From contig JARUPZ010000037.1 of NCBI GenBank assembly GCA_031213475.1, positions 1,800,222 through 1,864,221 on the forward strand: a DNA stretch of 64,000 bases, written 5' to 3'. The position numbers and the translations under genes were made by a program. A model generated the notes under the pieces. It had not been told where the DNA came from. It made no database searches and saw only the letters and a program-made list of their open reading frames with translations. This DNA is from Nereocystis luetkeana. Lineage: Eukaryota; Sar; Phaeophyceae; Laminariales; Laminariaceae. This document shows positions 12,601 to 23,950 of this stretch, one piece after another. The first letter of the stretch is position 1, and the number at the start of each line of letters is the position of its first letter.

Positions 12601-15600
12601 GGCACAGCAGCGAAAACAATGAAAATGAAACCGAAAACTCGGAAAGGAAAAAAAATCCCCGTCTCCTCTCGTGTAATATTTTTCTGCCTGATTGGAACAC
12701 CAAGCACCCGGCCGAAAAGAAGAAAAGAAACAAATCGCACAGAAGAGCTTCTCTCTCAGCCTCGTACGCCGCCCGCCCCTCTCGCGACCACCTCGCTACC
12801 GATTCGGTCCGGGTAAAGCTTTTATCACTCTCTGCCACAACCAGCCCCGTAGCCCGCCGCGCGTGAAGCCCGGTGCTCACCGTGGTAGTCGTTCGCCAGC
12901 TCGATAACGTCGATGCTCAAACTGCACACCTCCCTCTTTCAACTTCAGCGTGGTCGCAAAAATAAGCACTGCTTGAATATTATCTTGCCCTCCCGAACGT
13001 CCTTTATAAACTCGTACATACTCTATCAACAATCATAAATCGAAGCCAGACAAAGCCCGTTCATGCATCCCTCGTGTCTCGAGGCACACGCGACGCCTAG
13101 GCACGAAAGCGGCGACCGCGCTCCTTGCAACCCCCCCTCTACCCGCCAGCACCCGCTGGCACCCGCGACGGTGCCGGGTCCTCCCGCGATGCCGTGCTCG
13201 GAGAACACGCACGCACACGAAACGAAAGAAGAAAAAAGGAAGGAAGGACCGAGAAAACAAAGAACTGCTGGAAAGGTCCGGCAAGTAATGAAAGGAGGCG
13301 GTTTGGAAGTGGGAGCTCTGAGAGGCCAGGGATGCACCAACCGAGCACGCTCAGGGGTTGTGGTTCTATATATACATCCCTGTCATAGCACGCGTTTTTT
13401 TTGTTTATCAGACACACTGGACCTTCGGCTTGTTGGTTCATGTACCACCGGTTCCCGCTTTCGAACGTCGAACGCCGGGCATGTGGCGTTGCCCATTGCT
13501 CACACGGCAACACAGGCGTACAATCGTCGTATGCAACGCCTGCCTCTGCTGCTACCATTACTGCTTCGGACGGTGACACTGATATTGTTGGTATTGTTGG
13601 TATCACCGCCAATATGCTGCTATTGAAAGTAATACATTCATTTCATTCTGTTAACATGAATCGTGCTTTCACACTGCTGTTGCTGTTCCTGCTATTGCTG
13701 TTATTTCTGTTCTTACTGCTGCTGTTTGACAGGTTTTCCAAGGAGGCGATATTTACGAGGAACAACAGGTTTTTCGTGGGGTCCAGCGCCTGCGCCATCC
13801 ACAACCCCTCGCTAGACGGAAGGATAATGTACGTGGTTATTACAGCCTCCATCCGTCGCGTATCGCTCCCCCTTCCTGCCCATCATCGGACACTTCGTCT
13901 CCTCCTTCCTGTTGATCATTAGTCGTCGCTTTATCTCTGAAGTGAAGGGGCTGCACTCCTTCCGACGCATGCTAAGATGGAGGCGCACCTACAGGTTGCT
14001 GAGGCTCCTCGCTTGAGAAGCTCTATACGAACCCCCAACCCAAAACGTGCCCTCGAGGGCAAAGAAAGTGCAACCTGATGAGCAGTTCCGTGGCTTAGGC
14101 GTGTAGCGATTAATACCATTATACCAGTACTTGGTGCGGAGTAAAAAGCACAGATGATGATCTAGCAATATTGGGCATTCATTACTGTGCCTCCTCGGTT
14201 GAAGAATGCGTTAGCCACTAATATTTTCCTTGCAAGGCAAAATGGGATGCCCCCTATGCATCGCATATAGCACGCGTCTTTTTAAGCCAAAACATTTATC
14301 GCTGACAGGCAGGCTCCGAAGCCATTGCAACAGAAGAGCAATATACCCAATATATATACAACATATATATAGTATGTGTATTATGTACCGGTATATATTA
14401 TTCACGTCCGGTGTAAGTTTTTGTTTCTTTCTGGCTGGTCATCCATTGTCCTCGCCAACCTTTCCTATCTCCCTCCTATTATTAATAGCAACAGAGGCGA
14501 TACTCAGACCCGGGGTCACATGCCACTTTTTCCCGAAATATAAGCACCGTATGTTTTAACAATCAGTCTAAAAACGGTTCTTATATTATGAGAAAAAGTG
14601 GAGCATGATAGGCTCTCCTTCCCTCTCCCCACTATTTCGGGGGACCATAGTTAATAGGACCTATTATATACACAAAAACCAATATGTTTACCTATTTTTA
14701 CTCACAATATTTGATTCTATTTACTATGGCCCCCCGTAGTACGGTGTATAGGTAGGTACACCTCGCACTTTTATCAGGGCCGGAGCACTTTATGCCCTCG
14801 TCCTACTAAGCCTATCATATATGATTTGAACCTCCAGCCTCCAAGGCTTGTGGTATCCGAGGTCAATAACTGAATACATAAATACCTGGTACATGTTTTT
14901 GCAAAGCCCATTGTATTATTGTGTATCCCAGGTAGCTAACAGCATTGATCAAACGTCAGCTTTGACTGACTAGTAGTGTAGAGCTCCTTCGGGGAGGGAG
15001 GACCCTAGAAAACTTAGGAGCTATACCACAGGCATTTCATCCCCCAATACCTCTGCCATATCACACGTTTGGTCACCACACGCTAAGCACTTCGTGCCCC
15101 TTCCTGTTGTCATCAGACGTTTTTTCCCCCTTCCTATTAATATCGGTTCTTGTTGCCATAATGATACGATGATGATGTCCTGCGGTCATCGGGGCCTGTG
15201 AACGTTATTTTGTATTTCGTATTTCGTACCAGGTATTGCTGTGAGTATATATCAGGTTTCAACATTGCTCACCAGACGCTTCGTCCCCATTACTGCTCTC
15301 ACCAGACGCATGTTCCTATCATAACCCGAGAAAATGGTAGGAGGGGAGAGGGGGTAATTTTGTTTCGGCGGGGAGGGGGGGGGGGGGGGGGGGGGGGGGG
15401 TTAAGCTGCTCGGAGCAATTCGCGCGAGTGCCCGCCGCTGTGGAGCTACCCTGCTTCTTTGGGTAAAGTCTCAGAAAACGGAAAGAAACGTACTGTTTTT
15501 GGCGATGTGTACGTCTATGTAGCGGGATCATTTGTTACGCTTCGTCGACAAAAAATAGTTTCAAATAATTTCAAGCTCGTTTTTGACCAGTGAGTGCCAG

Positions 15601-16049
15601 TGTCGAACACAGAATCATTCCCGCGAAAGTGGGGCCTATAGACCCGGGAGTTGAAGGGGGATATCGCCTCCTACCGTAGCCGCCGCATCGTACAGAAGCA
15701 AGGTGGCCGTTTTTGCCCGGGTTGGGTGAGTTGTTTTCCTCCCCTTCTACCCAAAAACCGTGAGGCTTTCCTTACGCGTGAAGCCAGCCACGCCGTCGTA
15801 AGTAGTTGGTCCCCCTTGCTGTGGTCATCAGCACGGTAGGTTACGGGACTCGGTTGCTTCTTACGCTTGAAAGGTGGTCCTCGAGAGCGTACGGGTGTCG
15901 GACACTCCTGTGAGGCGAGTTGCGCCAGCAGTCCCCGCCTATGTGACAAACAAGGCGGCCGTTCCAAGCAAGAACCACCCTAGTACCCGATAATTTCGTA
16001 TTGTCCGTTCGCGCATTTTGAGTACTCGTTTGTCCCATCCCCGCGGTCG

Positions 16050-16081
<32 letters not shown>

Positions 16082-19000
16082 CCGCCGCCCCTGCTGATAT
16101 GTTCCTGTGGCAATAGCTTCCGTGGCGATGCAACCTTCACCCGGCACAGCTGCGATGGTCCTGGGGCGATAAGCTCTTCTGGGACAGTCAAGTGAGCCCC
16201 ACTTCCATGTCCCTCGGGTATCGTATCGTACTTGCTCCGTACCTGCTTCTTATATACCGGTATGCATGTATGAGCCTCCACGTGAGGTGCATCAGTGTTA
16301 TTTCGTTCAGAGAGAGCGCCTCCTCATAAGCGATCAACCATTGCCGTGGGTTGGCTGTCTTCCCCTCACTTCAGCATGCGTTCTTCGCGAAGTCCCTATA
16401 CCGATACTTCGCCCCCCCCCGCCCCCCCCCGGAAAATTTTGTTTCCATGTGGATTCGCTTTATTCTGCCATGGCCTAAGCATGGCCTGTTGATAGGTTAC
16501 ATAGCACCAAATTGTGTTCACGTGTCGATTAAGTCTTGCCTCTCGAGACCTCCGAGAGGGACGTCGACGGCAAAAACTGGCGACTGCAGCAACGAACGCC
16601 CACTGCGTGTTCAGGTGGCAACACAGTGGTTGGGTGGCCGAGCTACAATGGTTGAATTCAAGTAGTCGCACCGTCCAACATGACCCCACTCGTAGCTCCA
16701 GGCGCTGATGCTGCTCCCAATAATTCACAGTTGGTTGATGACACTAAAAATTCACCAACCATTTGTTTTTTTGTCGCTGTCTCCGGGACGCATGCTACAG
16801 ACAGCAGAGGTCGCACCGTTTTCTTTCTGGAGCTGCTGCTCACTTGAGGAGCTCCATCCATACTATTACAGTAGTAATTCACCCGCGAGCCGACTTCAGC
16901 AAAAATTAGGATGCATCCCGACGAATAATCCCATGGCCCAAGTATATAAAAAAAAAATAACATTTTTCGAAACATGATTGGCATTCCGACGACTTGTGGT
17001 TAAGGAGCCCTGTCATCCAGAAAATATTTGAGCGGAAATGTGCTCCCTCTATCGTGGCAGGCGTCTCTCGAGGTCCCGGGTGGAGTAGTGGGTGCTGCTG
17101 CCACAGTTTGCCTATTTGCTGATCGATTGACGCTTCTTGCCATGGCCTATTGACAGGCACTACAATACCGCCTAGTTGGGTTTGTCTGTAGATTCCCTCT
17201 TCCCGCGGCCTGTTAAAAGGGTTCTGCCGCACTTCCTTCTATATACTTCGCACGTATCGATCCACTCTTGCCGTGGCCTGTACACAAGATTTTGTTTTCT
17301 TATCGATTCACTCTTATCATGGCCTATTACTAGGTTCTGCTGTGCGTACACACACACCACATTTTGTTTGCGTGTCGATTGACTCTTCGCGCCATGCATT
17401 TCATTGCCCACCACTAGGTTCTACGGGAAGGCGTTCTTCATCGATAACGAGAGCAACAGCAACGGCGGAGCCGTGCGGAATCTCGTGGGATCCATGACGT
17501 GAGCGGGCGATGCTCGGTCGCTTGCTCTGGCGCCGGGCAGTGGGGTTGTGCCTTTGTGGTGTTGTTGTGTGTATGCGTATTTGCGATGCAGACGAAAGTG
17601 CGATGGGTGCCGTCCACCGCATCTCGCAAGCCCTGCACACCGCCGCAGCCGTCATAGTATGGTTGAAACAAGAATATTCCGCAGAACAGTTGCAATCTCA
17701 GCATCGGTCACTACGTATCGGTTGTGGTTTCTGTCGGATATTTAATTGTTCTACATTTATTATTTTACTTCCTTCAAGAGTATTTTGTTTTTTCCAGAAG
17801 CCCTTAGCTGGAAATTCGGAAATATATATGGGAATTTGGCAGAAAAAACAAACATTGAACAAGTTCAACATTTTTGTACTTGACATATATTCTATACGTG
17901 TAGCTTACCAGGATATTTCACTCGGTGTCAGGCAACCCCTACCTCGCTGTGAACGCGGATATTGTTGGGATGCTGGGGGGGCATTGTAGGGCATGCTCAC
18001 GCTGTCATGTTTAAATGTTGTTTGTTCCAGATGTGTATGTGTGCGGATCACGATCTCACAGACGACCTCTTGCTGTGATCTCTTCCTTTATTTCGGTGCT
18101 TCAGCTTCCGGGCAGCCGCGCAATTCGTCGGCAACACGGCGAACTCTGGTGGCGGCCTCTCGGTGGAAGGCGGCGACGTGACGTGAGCTAACAACACAAG
18201 CGAGAAAATGTGACAGTTTACGATAGAGGGCGGGCGTGATAGCTCCAAAATTGTGTAAGTTTTCCCCACCCTCGAGGAGCTATCTCTACCTCACCTACAA
18301 AAAGTGGCGGATGAAGATGATAACAATATCAGTCATGCCGTAGGTATTCAACGAATATACTTGGTATGTAAATACATGAACGGGGGTCCAACAGTGTTGC
18401 TAAGTTCCTCGATTCCGAAGCCTCGTCAGTTTCGCCGAGATGTGCTACCTCGATACCTGCCATGAGCACGCGTCCGCACAGGGAGGGGAAAGAAACGAAA
18501 ACGAAGTACCAAAAAAGCAAAATATACTTACCAGCACACAAGCACGGGACTGCTGCACACGCCATTCAGGCCATTCAGACCCGCAAAAACGGTGTCCTCG
18601 CTAGTTGCGTCGGGACCCGTAACACCCCCGTCGGATGAATCCCTGCGTCCGAATGCAACGCCGACGCTCGGGCGGTGGATCTCGAAGCCTGCATTTCGTA
18701 GACCGCCCACGTACGTGTGTATCGATACGGGCGGGTTTGTATATCGTTCGTAGTATGTTCCGGCGAGCACGACCACACTGTATGTACAGCATTTACATTG
18801 AGCAAGTTTCTCCCGGCTGGCAGGTTGCTGACATTGCAGACCTCGAGGTGGAAATCACGAGCTATATGTTTGCTTTGCTCAACCATCGCACTTGATATTG
18901 CTGCTGCTAGGCTCTCAGTTTCATCCAAGCCTTGGAGTTCTCAATCATGGCCGACCTGTTGCTCTCGTCGCTTGTGGACCACACCGTACTCTGCGGGGAA

Positions 19001-22000
19001 GGCGACCTGTTGCCTGGAGTTCGCCTCTGTTCACCACTACAAAATTATCGCAGTCTTCTTGGTGTGAACAATGTAGCTGCGCCATGCACGCGTGCAACTC
19101 CCTTCCACCCCTCCGTCATTTTGACATGTTGCATGTTTCCTTTTTTTCGATACGAATCTCAGGTTCAACAAGGCCGTGCTGTTTGATGGAAACGAGGCAA
19201 GAGAAACGGGGGGCGCTTTCATCGTCACGTCTGGCAGCGTATTCGACAGGTGGCCACACACGGGACGTTTCTACAGTACGCTGTGTATACGTACATACAG
19301 ACACAATAGCATGCTGCCGACATGTTGTACATAGGCAGCCGTTACTTCGCTCTTCGACTGTGGACGAACCGTAAAATCTTGCAACGAGCCACGGTAGGGA
19401 TGATATACACTTCGGACAGACAATCACGATATATATATATATATATATATATATATCTACAATAATAGACCATCTACATCATCTATCTGCCGGTATGAGC
19501 TGCGGTGAGGGATCTGTTCCAAGTACAGATTTTCATCCACCCGGGAAAACCGCGTCCAATAGTAGATCATGCAACTAATGCGACTTCCACCCGGTTTTAT
19601 GAGCCAGATCATACAGATCAGGAAGGCATCTACCTTGAAAGATCTAATGTCTGTAGCTCACCCAGTACGAGTATCGTATAGGAATCGAGTATATATCCGA
19701 GCTGCGGAATATTCGGTATGCTTTCACATATAACCCATTTGAAGGCCTGGCGCACCGGCCAAAACTACAGCAGGTGCGGCCTCGCCAGCCATCGAGTGGG
19801 AGCGTGCCGTGGCAGCACGAGTAGCTACAGTAGTGTATTCCGGTGTAGCTCGGGTGCATCCCCTGTCCCATCCCTCAGAAATCCGGGCTGCTTGCTTGGT
19901 GTGACCGATGCTGGAGTGGTCACTTTTGTTCCAACCCATATTCCCCTTTTAAGACATGCCTCCACGCCATATCCCGCACGGGTTAAGTGTAATCGTCACT
20001 TTTCGTTTCGACATGGTTCCCCCCTTGAGACATGCCTCCACCATAAAGGGGTTAACCCTTTTAGAACCGCAGTCCCATATGTGGGGACAAACCAGTCAAA
20101 ATTCAAGTAGTTTTGTCCCCAAACGGGACTGCGGTTCTAAAGGGGTTAAGTATACCGTCGTACCTGGTAGGTTACTCCGGTCGATAATACAAGCTCCAAT
20201 TAGACCCCGACGTGAATAAAAAATGGGGAATTTATTTCCGGCCGAAGTGGAAAGCGCTGCCTTGATGCCTACGTAACCCCTTTCTCCTTTGTTCTCGTTC
20301 CCGCGTATGTCGTCGTCGTCACCCTCAAGCGGAGAAGCGATCGCCACCGGTGACGGATTGTTGACGTTCGAGAAGTCTACCGTCGTGAGGACCAGGAACA
20401 ACTCTATCGCTCCTGAAGAAATCATGGACGAGGTGAGCTCAACTACCATTGCCAAATGCCTACACCAACACCATTTCCTATACCATTACCAATATGAGTG
20501 TCAGCAGCAATCCATATACCAATAACAATATCCTTACTCTTATAATACCCTTACCAACCCCGATATCACAACAGAAGTATCAATGCCATTACCAGTACCA
20601 ATATGGTTACCAGTGTCAATACCAACTCCAATACCATTGCCGATACCAACAGCAATACCGATATCGCGCATCGCTTAGTGCCCACGAGCTGGCGAGCCCT
20701 CTCGTGGGCTCCGGCAGACTTTAGCTCTTGGGCGATTGCCTCGAGCGATACACGACCGCACTGCTGCAGCGACTGTCCTCGGGCTGCATGCACTATATGT
20801 GCCATCTTGAAGAACGTCACGCGACAACGCCGATAAACGTACCGTATTATCCGTTCGATGTTGAAGTGGTGACTCGGGGATGATAAAATCCGTTGAATCT
20901 TGAAGTGGTGACTCGGGAATGATAAAATCCGTTGAATCTTGGAAGTGGTGACTCGGGAATGATAATATCTGCTGAATCTTGGAAGTGGTGACTTGGGAAT
21001 GATAATATCTGCTGAATCTTAGAAGTGTCGACTCCGGGAATGATCGCTGCGAGGAGCCGTGTCCTAATCGCGAAGCATGTACTGAAGTTTCAGTAGCGGA
21101 GGCATTCTCCCTACTTAAGTTGTCGAGGTAACGCCCGCCACGATCGTAGCTATTTGCGAAACCAGGCACATTGCAAGGGCTGGTTCTGCTTGTGTGGCCA
21201 GCTGGACAAGTTGACTAGACCACAAGGAGAATATTCCCGATAATTCGGTAAAGATTTTGCATGCACACTCTGCTAGAGAGGGTGTGATGGCGGACATACC
21301 GCTGGAAATTACATGCCCAAGGCGAGCGGGCGGGTTAGCTGGCCAAGTTTGGTGTGCGATATTCTCTGGCTCTTATTGACGCACAATCAAGCTAGCCCTC
21401 CTATATTGACCGCCTACCTAGACTATTTCACAACTGCTGGTACAGCAGTAGCACCTGGGCAACGATCCCAAAGGTTTTATTTAGCTGGGGCATCAAACGC
21501 CGAGGGCCCGAGTGCCCCCCGATTCTGAGCCGCTCGCCGAGTTTCAGCTCCGCCCCCCCCCCCTTCCCCATACATCAACGTTAGCCGCAAACCCCGCTGT
21601 AACACGAGTGCATGCCAATACGCTAGTACTGGGTGGGCTAATGTTGTAATCAGAACCCACGACGGACCCGAAAATCATGTATTCCCCATGTGTACACGTC
21701 CTGTAAGGCTCTGATTACTACTTCATATTCCCCCGAAATAGGAAACCGCGGTTTGACCTCTTGACGGGCCGTCCTCTACACTTGAAACGGTACAATATGG
21801 CCGAAGGAGACGGCCTTGACGCGCACAAAACTACCGGGTTGCATGTGCTGTTACATGAGACCGCTGCTGTAACTACAACCTGCCCTGTTCTCTTCGTCCG
21901 GCGATATCCGACTCGTGCTTTCTGCTGATGCGACCACTGCCTCGTATATCCACAGGTGCTTGTGCCCGTGTGCACGATTGGCTACGTGGAAGATGGCTCG

Positions 22001-22048
22001 ACCGTGGCCGGCTACCCCGAAGATGATATCTGCGTCGAAGTCCAATAA
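6660..22048 (+). CDS. Polymorphic outer membrane protein-type beta-helix repeat protein (3' part, 11 exons)
   Basis: Exons: 6660-6744, 7982-8109, 9226-9291, 10290-10361, 13733-13828, 16117-16191, 17418-17498, 18105-18182, 19163-19249, 20330-20432 and 21956-22048 (TAA stop). All have AG acceptors and GT donors, and the phases agree throughout, giving about 320 residues. Most exons encode one coil of the form F-x-x-x-A-x-F-x-x-N followed in the best copies by GGA/GGG, for example FRAAAQFVGNTANSGGG and FNKAVLFDGNEARETGGA. This is the Pmp/right-handed parallel beta-helix repeat (pectin-lyase fold), common in stramenopile surface or secreted proteins. The last exon is Cys-containing and acidic and does not show the repeat. 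The first exon found starts in phase (one leading base), so the start codon and any signal peptide lie further left. More repeat exons could hide in the long introns, especially 10.4-13.7 kb. Function beyond a structural or adhesive repeat is unknown. Confidence 0.75.
6774..7050 (+). repeat. Family D dispersed repeat, copy 2
   Basis: Starts 30 bp after the donor of the first beta-helix exon (6744). It carries CATAGACCCTCGCACCCC, CGTCGGGTTTTCACCGACCA and TTTCCGGTGTCGCCACTT. Confidence 0.7.
7539..7620 (-). mobile_element. Family C right-end fragment
   Basis: GCGTTCTACGATAAAGGTTC followed by the complement of the family's right-hand block (CTGAGACTCCTCACTTG). Only the terminal 80 bp are recognisable. 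Confidence 0.55.
8102..8745 (+). repeat. Degenerate CATGGAGTGAGT repeats in intron 2 of the beta-helix gene
   Basis: The exon end and donor read ACCATGGA|GTGAGTAT. The words CATGGAGTGAAT, CATAGAGTGAGA and CATGGAGTGCGT then recur at about 8130-8230 and densely at 8530-8745, usually followed by CGAACAT or TATGG. Confidence 0.6.
8288..8480 (+). repeat. Family G dispersed repeat, copy 1
   Basis: Shares with 36262-36445 the blocks CGATACGGAGGCGATCTGTC, AATTTTGTGAAGTTTTTCAG, AATTATCAGG and GTGGAAAACTAAATCAAG. Confidence 0.6.
9372..9600 (+). repeat. Family E AGATCAT-rich repeat, copy 4
   Basis: GTAGATCATCTACATATGGG, AGATCATCTTCAG, CCTGCCGTTCTGGGGTG and GGCTCCCACACGG. It begins 80 bp after the donor of beta-helix exon 9226-9291 and includes a TACCTGGTA. 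Confidence 0.62.
10401..10661 (+). mobile_element. Family C inverted-repeat element, copy 2
   Basis: About 260 bp with ends GCGTTCTACGATAATAGAGG and CTCTATCGTAGAACGC and the same interior as copy 1. It begins 40 bp after the donor of exon 10290-10361. Confidence 0.8.
10680..10787 (+). mobile_element. Family B hairpin element, copy 2 (degenerate)
   Basis: The ends TTAACCCTCTTAGG and AGGATTAAG are preserved and the arms are eroded. It lies just right of a family C element in a beta-helix gene intron. Confidence 0.5.
11400..11665 (-). repeat. Family H dispersed sequence, copy 1 (possible coding origin)
   Basis: About 260 bp matching 26745-27010 in opposite orientation: CGTTGATCCGACCTGACCCC, TCACCACACTTCCACGTTC and GATTGGTAAAGATCGAG. 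In copy 2 the plus strand has a long open frame ending NPPEYNKKEAQ; here the corresponding minus-strand frame has stops. The product is not recognised. Confidence 0.6.
12140..12240 (+). repeat. Family J AAGGCATGCCTT palindrome repeats
   Basis: Two units of AAGGCATGCCGTATTGGGTA and AAAGCATGCCTTATTGGGTA with TTCCGAC or TTCGGAC between. Related pieces lie at about 55600-55675, 56272-56315 and 62375-62425, the last containing GGCGTGCCTTGTCGACAAGG. Confidence 0.5.
14635..14739 (+). mobile_element. Family A 105-bp MITE, copy 1
   Basis: Inverted-repeat element of exactly 105 bp flanked by TA on both sides (14633-14634 and 14740-14741). The ends are TTTCGGGGGACCATAG and its near reverse complement, and the centre is AT-rich. 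It lies in the intron after exon 13733-13828 of the beta-helix gene. The TA target duplication suggests Tc1/mariner-type mobilisation. Confidence 0.85.
15375..15400 (+). repeat. Poly-G tract of 26 bases
   Basis: Unbroken G26 in the beta-helix gene intron between exons 13733-13828 and 16117-16191. It pairs in principle with the C31 tract of the same intron. Confidence 0.9.
16050..16080 (+). repeat. Poly-C tract of 31 bases
   Basis: Unbroken C31 only 36 bases upstream of the AG acceptor of exon 16117-16191, so it may act as an extreme pyrimidine tract. Confidence 0.9.
16822..17063 (-). mobile_element. Family C element, degenerate inverted copy
   Basis: Read on the minus strand it shows the family's order: CTCTATCG end, GGAAATGTG, CCGACGATT-like segment, GGCCATGGGATTATTCGTCG, then GAGCTCCTCAAGTGAG. 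It lies in the intron before exon 17418-17498. Confidence 0.6.
19470..19712 (+). repeat. Family E AGATCAT-rich repeat, copy 5
   Basis: CATCTACATCATCTATCTGC, CGACTTCCACCCGGTTTTAT, CAGATCATACAGATCA. It lies in the intron after exon 19163-19249, right of a (TA)n run at about 19430-19454. Confidence 0.62.
20052..20149 (+). mobile_element. Family B hairpin element, copy 3 (best preserved)
   Basis: Arms TTTTAGAACCGCAGTCCC and GGGACTGCGGTTCTAAA are near-perfect inverted repeats around a short centre with AAATTCAAGTAG. It lies in the intron before exon 20330-20432. Confidence 0.8.
20440..20670 (+). repeat. Degenerate CCAATA/TACCAA microsatellite
   Basis: Runs of CCAATACC, CATTACC and CAACAGC words immediately after the donor of exon 20330-20432. 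Confidence 0.7.
20841..21041 (+). repeat. 40-bp tandem repeat, about five units
   Basis: Units start near 20842, 20882, 20921, 20961 and 21001 with the consensus GATAATATCTGCTGAATCTT then GGAAGTGGTGACTCGGGAAT. It lies in the last intron of the beta-helix gene. It is open on the minus strand but no gene is evident. Confidence 0.8.
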
Positions 22049-22153
22049 CCAGGACGCTTCACCCTTCACACAACGCCGACCAAGAAGCATCCGTCATAAT
22101 TCATCGCCAAGACCCCCGTAGCGTTCGCCCAAAATATCCTAGCGATCGTTGCC

Positions 22154-22155
<2 letters not shown>

Positions 22156-22194
<39 letters not shown>
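22156..22194. repeat. (TA)n microsatellite
   Basis: Pure AT alternation just past the beta-helix gene's stop codon. A similar run is at 19430-19454. Confidence 0.85.
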
Positions 22195-22504
22195 TGTATG
22201 CATATGTGCATGCATACGGAGTATATGCTGTATGGACTACACAGGTGGCCGAGACCCCCCCCCCTTGCATATTGTGGGCGATTAAAAAATGTAGCGTACC
22301 GTTGGGCATACCGAATCGTGAGGTTGCCGACACCTTCTGGGGTTCACTACATTGTTCAAGGTCTCCACAGGGAATTTTTCGCGCCCACAGTGAGCGGGGG
22401 GGGGGGGGGTTCGAGCCACATGTGTAGTGGCTCAAGGGACGCTGACGTCATCGTCGGGCACGGGGGTTTGCGAGAAGAAAATGGGAGTGGGGGAGGGATT
22501 GCAC

Positions 22505-22835
22505 TTGTGTCATGCATGGCCGTAGCCGTTTGAATCATAGATTCCTGCCATCCCTACAACGCCGGGACGGAGCACGTCGGGTTTTCACCGCCCAGGCAGA
22601 CATTTCTTGCACCAAGCGCGAGGTGCCATGAGGTTGCTCGGCGAGTTGCAAGAAGGGTGAACTGCATCCGGCTAAGAACCGTTTGTGAGGCGGACTTTGT
22701 GTGTGTGAGTGTGAACAGCAGGGTCGAATGTATTGATTGTTTCTAGTGTGATCACTTTCGGAGACAACAATGAGAATACTCTTAATGTAACTTTCTCTTC
22801 GGTGCCTTACTACGTGCACACTGCAGTACGTCATA
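22505..22835 (+). repeat. Family D dispersed repeat, copy 3
   Basis: CATGCATGGCCGTAGCC, ACGCCGGGACGGAGCACGTC, TTGCACCAAGCGCGAGGTGC, AGAACCGTTTGTGAGGCGGA. Confidence 0.75.
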
Positions 22836-23017
22836 CCATATTTTTTCCCCTGCGCGGGGTGAAGGGTTTCATTCTCCGCACAAATAACGAATTATCTACT
22901 GAAACTCGTATGGGGGAGGGGTATAAATAATAAGCATGCACCACAGTGCCAATGACTCGACAGTCTCTCAGTGTGTTTCATGTTGTTCGTTTCGGGCCTG
23001 GGCTTACATAGAACGTT

Positions 23018-23526
23018 GAGACGACGGTACGCAGGCGTAGGCTATTGTTTGCGGGCTTCGTGACACGCATGGGAGAGGAGCTTCTGCCGAAGAGGGTGAT
23101 GTTTGGGAAAATGGTCGGGGGTAAGGGCTACACTCCGGAGGATAGGAGTGGGACTGGATGAAGTACCTTCAGGAGGACCTCAGGGAGTTTGGGATCAAGC
23201 TCAAAGGGTGGCGCAAGGCAGCACAGAAAGCCGGCAGATGGTTCCGACGGATCGAGGAATGGGCGGAGGTCTCCGTGCGGAAATGGCATAAATATGAGAT
23301 TGGGGCATCGGCAGAACAGCACAGGATGGATGCCACCGCGACTACAACCGTTGACGCCAATGCACGCGCGCAGGATGGGAAGGGAGAGAAAGGGGGCGAA
23401 AGGGGGACGAGGGGGAGTGGGGAAGGGGGGGCGGGGGGGGGGGGGAGCCTTCAGCCCAACATACTGACGCCTGGGTATGGCCATGATCGTCATGATGCGC
23501 TCCCTTCTTCGGAACCAAGTAACTAG
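23018..23526 (+). pseudogene. Degenerate C-terminal tail of a LINE-like reverse transcriptase
   Basis: One frame from about 23018 reads RRRRLLFAGFVTRMGEELLP and then VMFGKMVGGKGY before a stop near 23158. The next frame carries on with MKYLQEDLREFGI and then AAQKAGRWFRRIEEWAE, ending at 23526. The two halves belong to one tail interrupted by a frameshift around 23155. The pattern is that of the C-terminus following reverse transcriptase in non-LTR elements, recalled from brown algal genomes. No upstream polymerase domain (the YADD box) is visible, so this is a 5'-truncated dead copy, as is usual for LINEs. A family C element follows at 23707. Confidence 0.55.
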
Positions 23527-23706
23527 CAGGGTGCCACCCGGGCGCCTTTGTGTGCCTGTATCCACCAGTTCCTGCCTGACGTCTGAACTATCCCCCCCGC
23601 CCCTTTTCGTCCCTTTTTTAGTTATTTTTGTCCCTTTTTTTTCTTTTTCTTGTTTTTGTTCCTCTTTTCCCCTTTTTTCCCGTTTTCCCCTCGTTGTGTC
23701 TCTGAC

Positions 23707-23950
23707 GCGTTCTACGATAGAGGTATCACATTTCCGCTAAAACGTTTTCTGGATGACGGGGTTCCTTAACCCTAAATCGCCGGAATGCCAATCCTGTTTC
23801 GAAACATGACGTTTTTTTATACTTGGGCCATGGGACCATTCATCGGGAAGCAATTTGATTTTTGCTGGAGTCAGTTTTCGGGTGAGGTATGGAGCTCCTC
23901 AAGTGAGGGGCCTCAGAAAAAAAATAGGGTGAACCTCTATCGTAGAACGC
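23707..23950 (+). mobile_element. Family C inverted-repeat element, copy 3 (best ends)
   Basis: Ends GCGTTCTACGATAGAGGT and ACCTCTATCGTAGAACGC are perfect 18-bp inverted repeats around about 208 bp. Confidence 0.85.

Noticed and set aside
20441-20680. Possible CRISPR-like array from regularly recurring words
   Set aside because: It is a degenerate short-unit microsatellite without unique spacers, in a eukaryotic intron.
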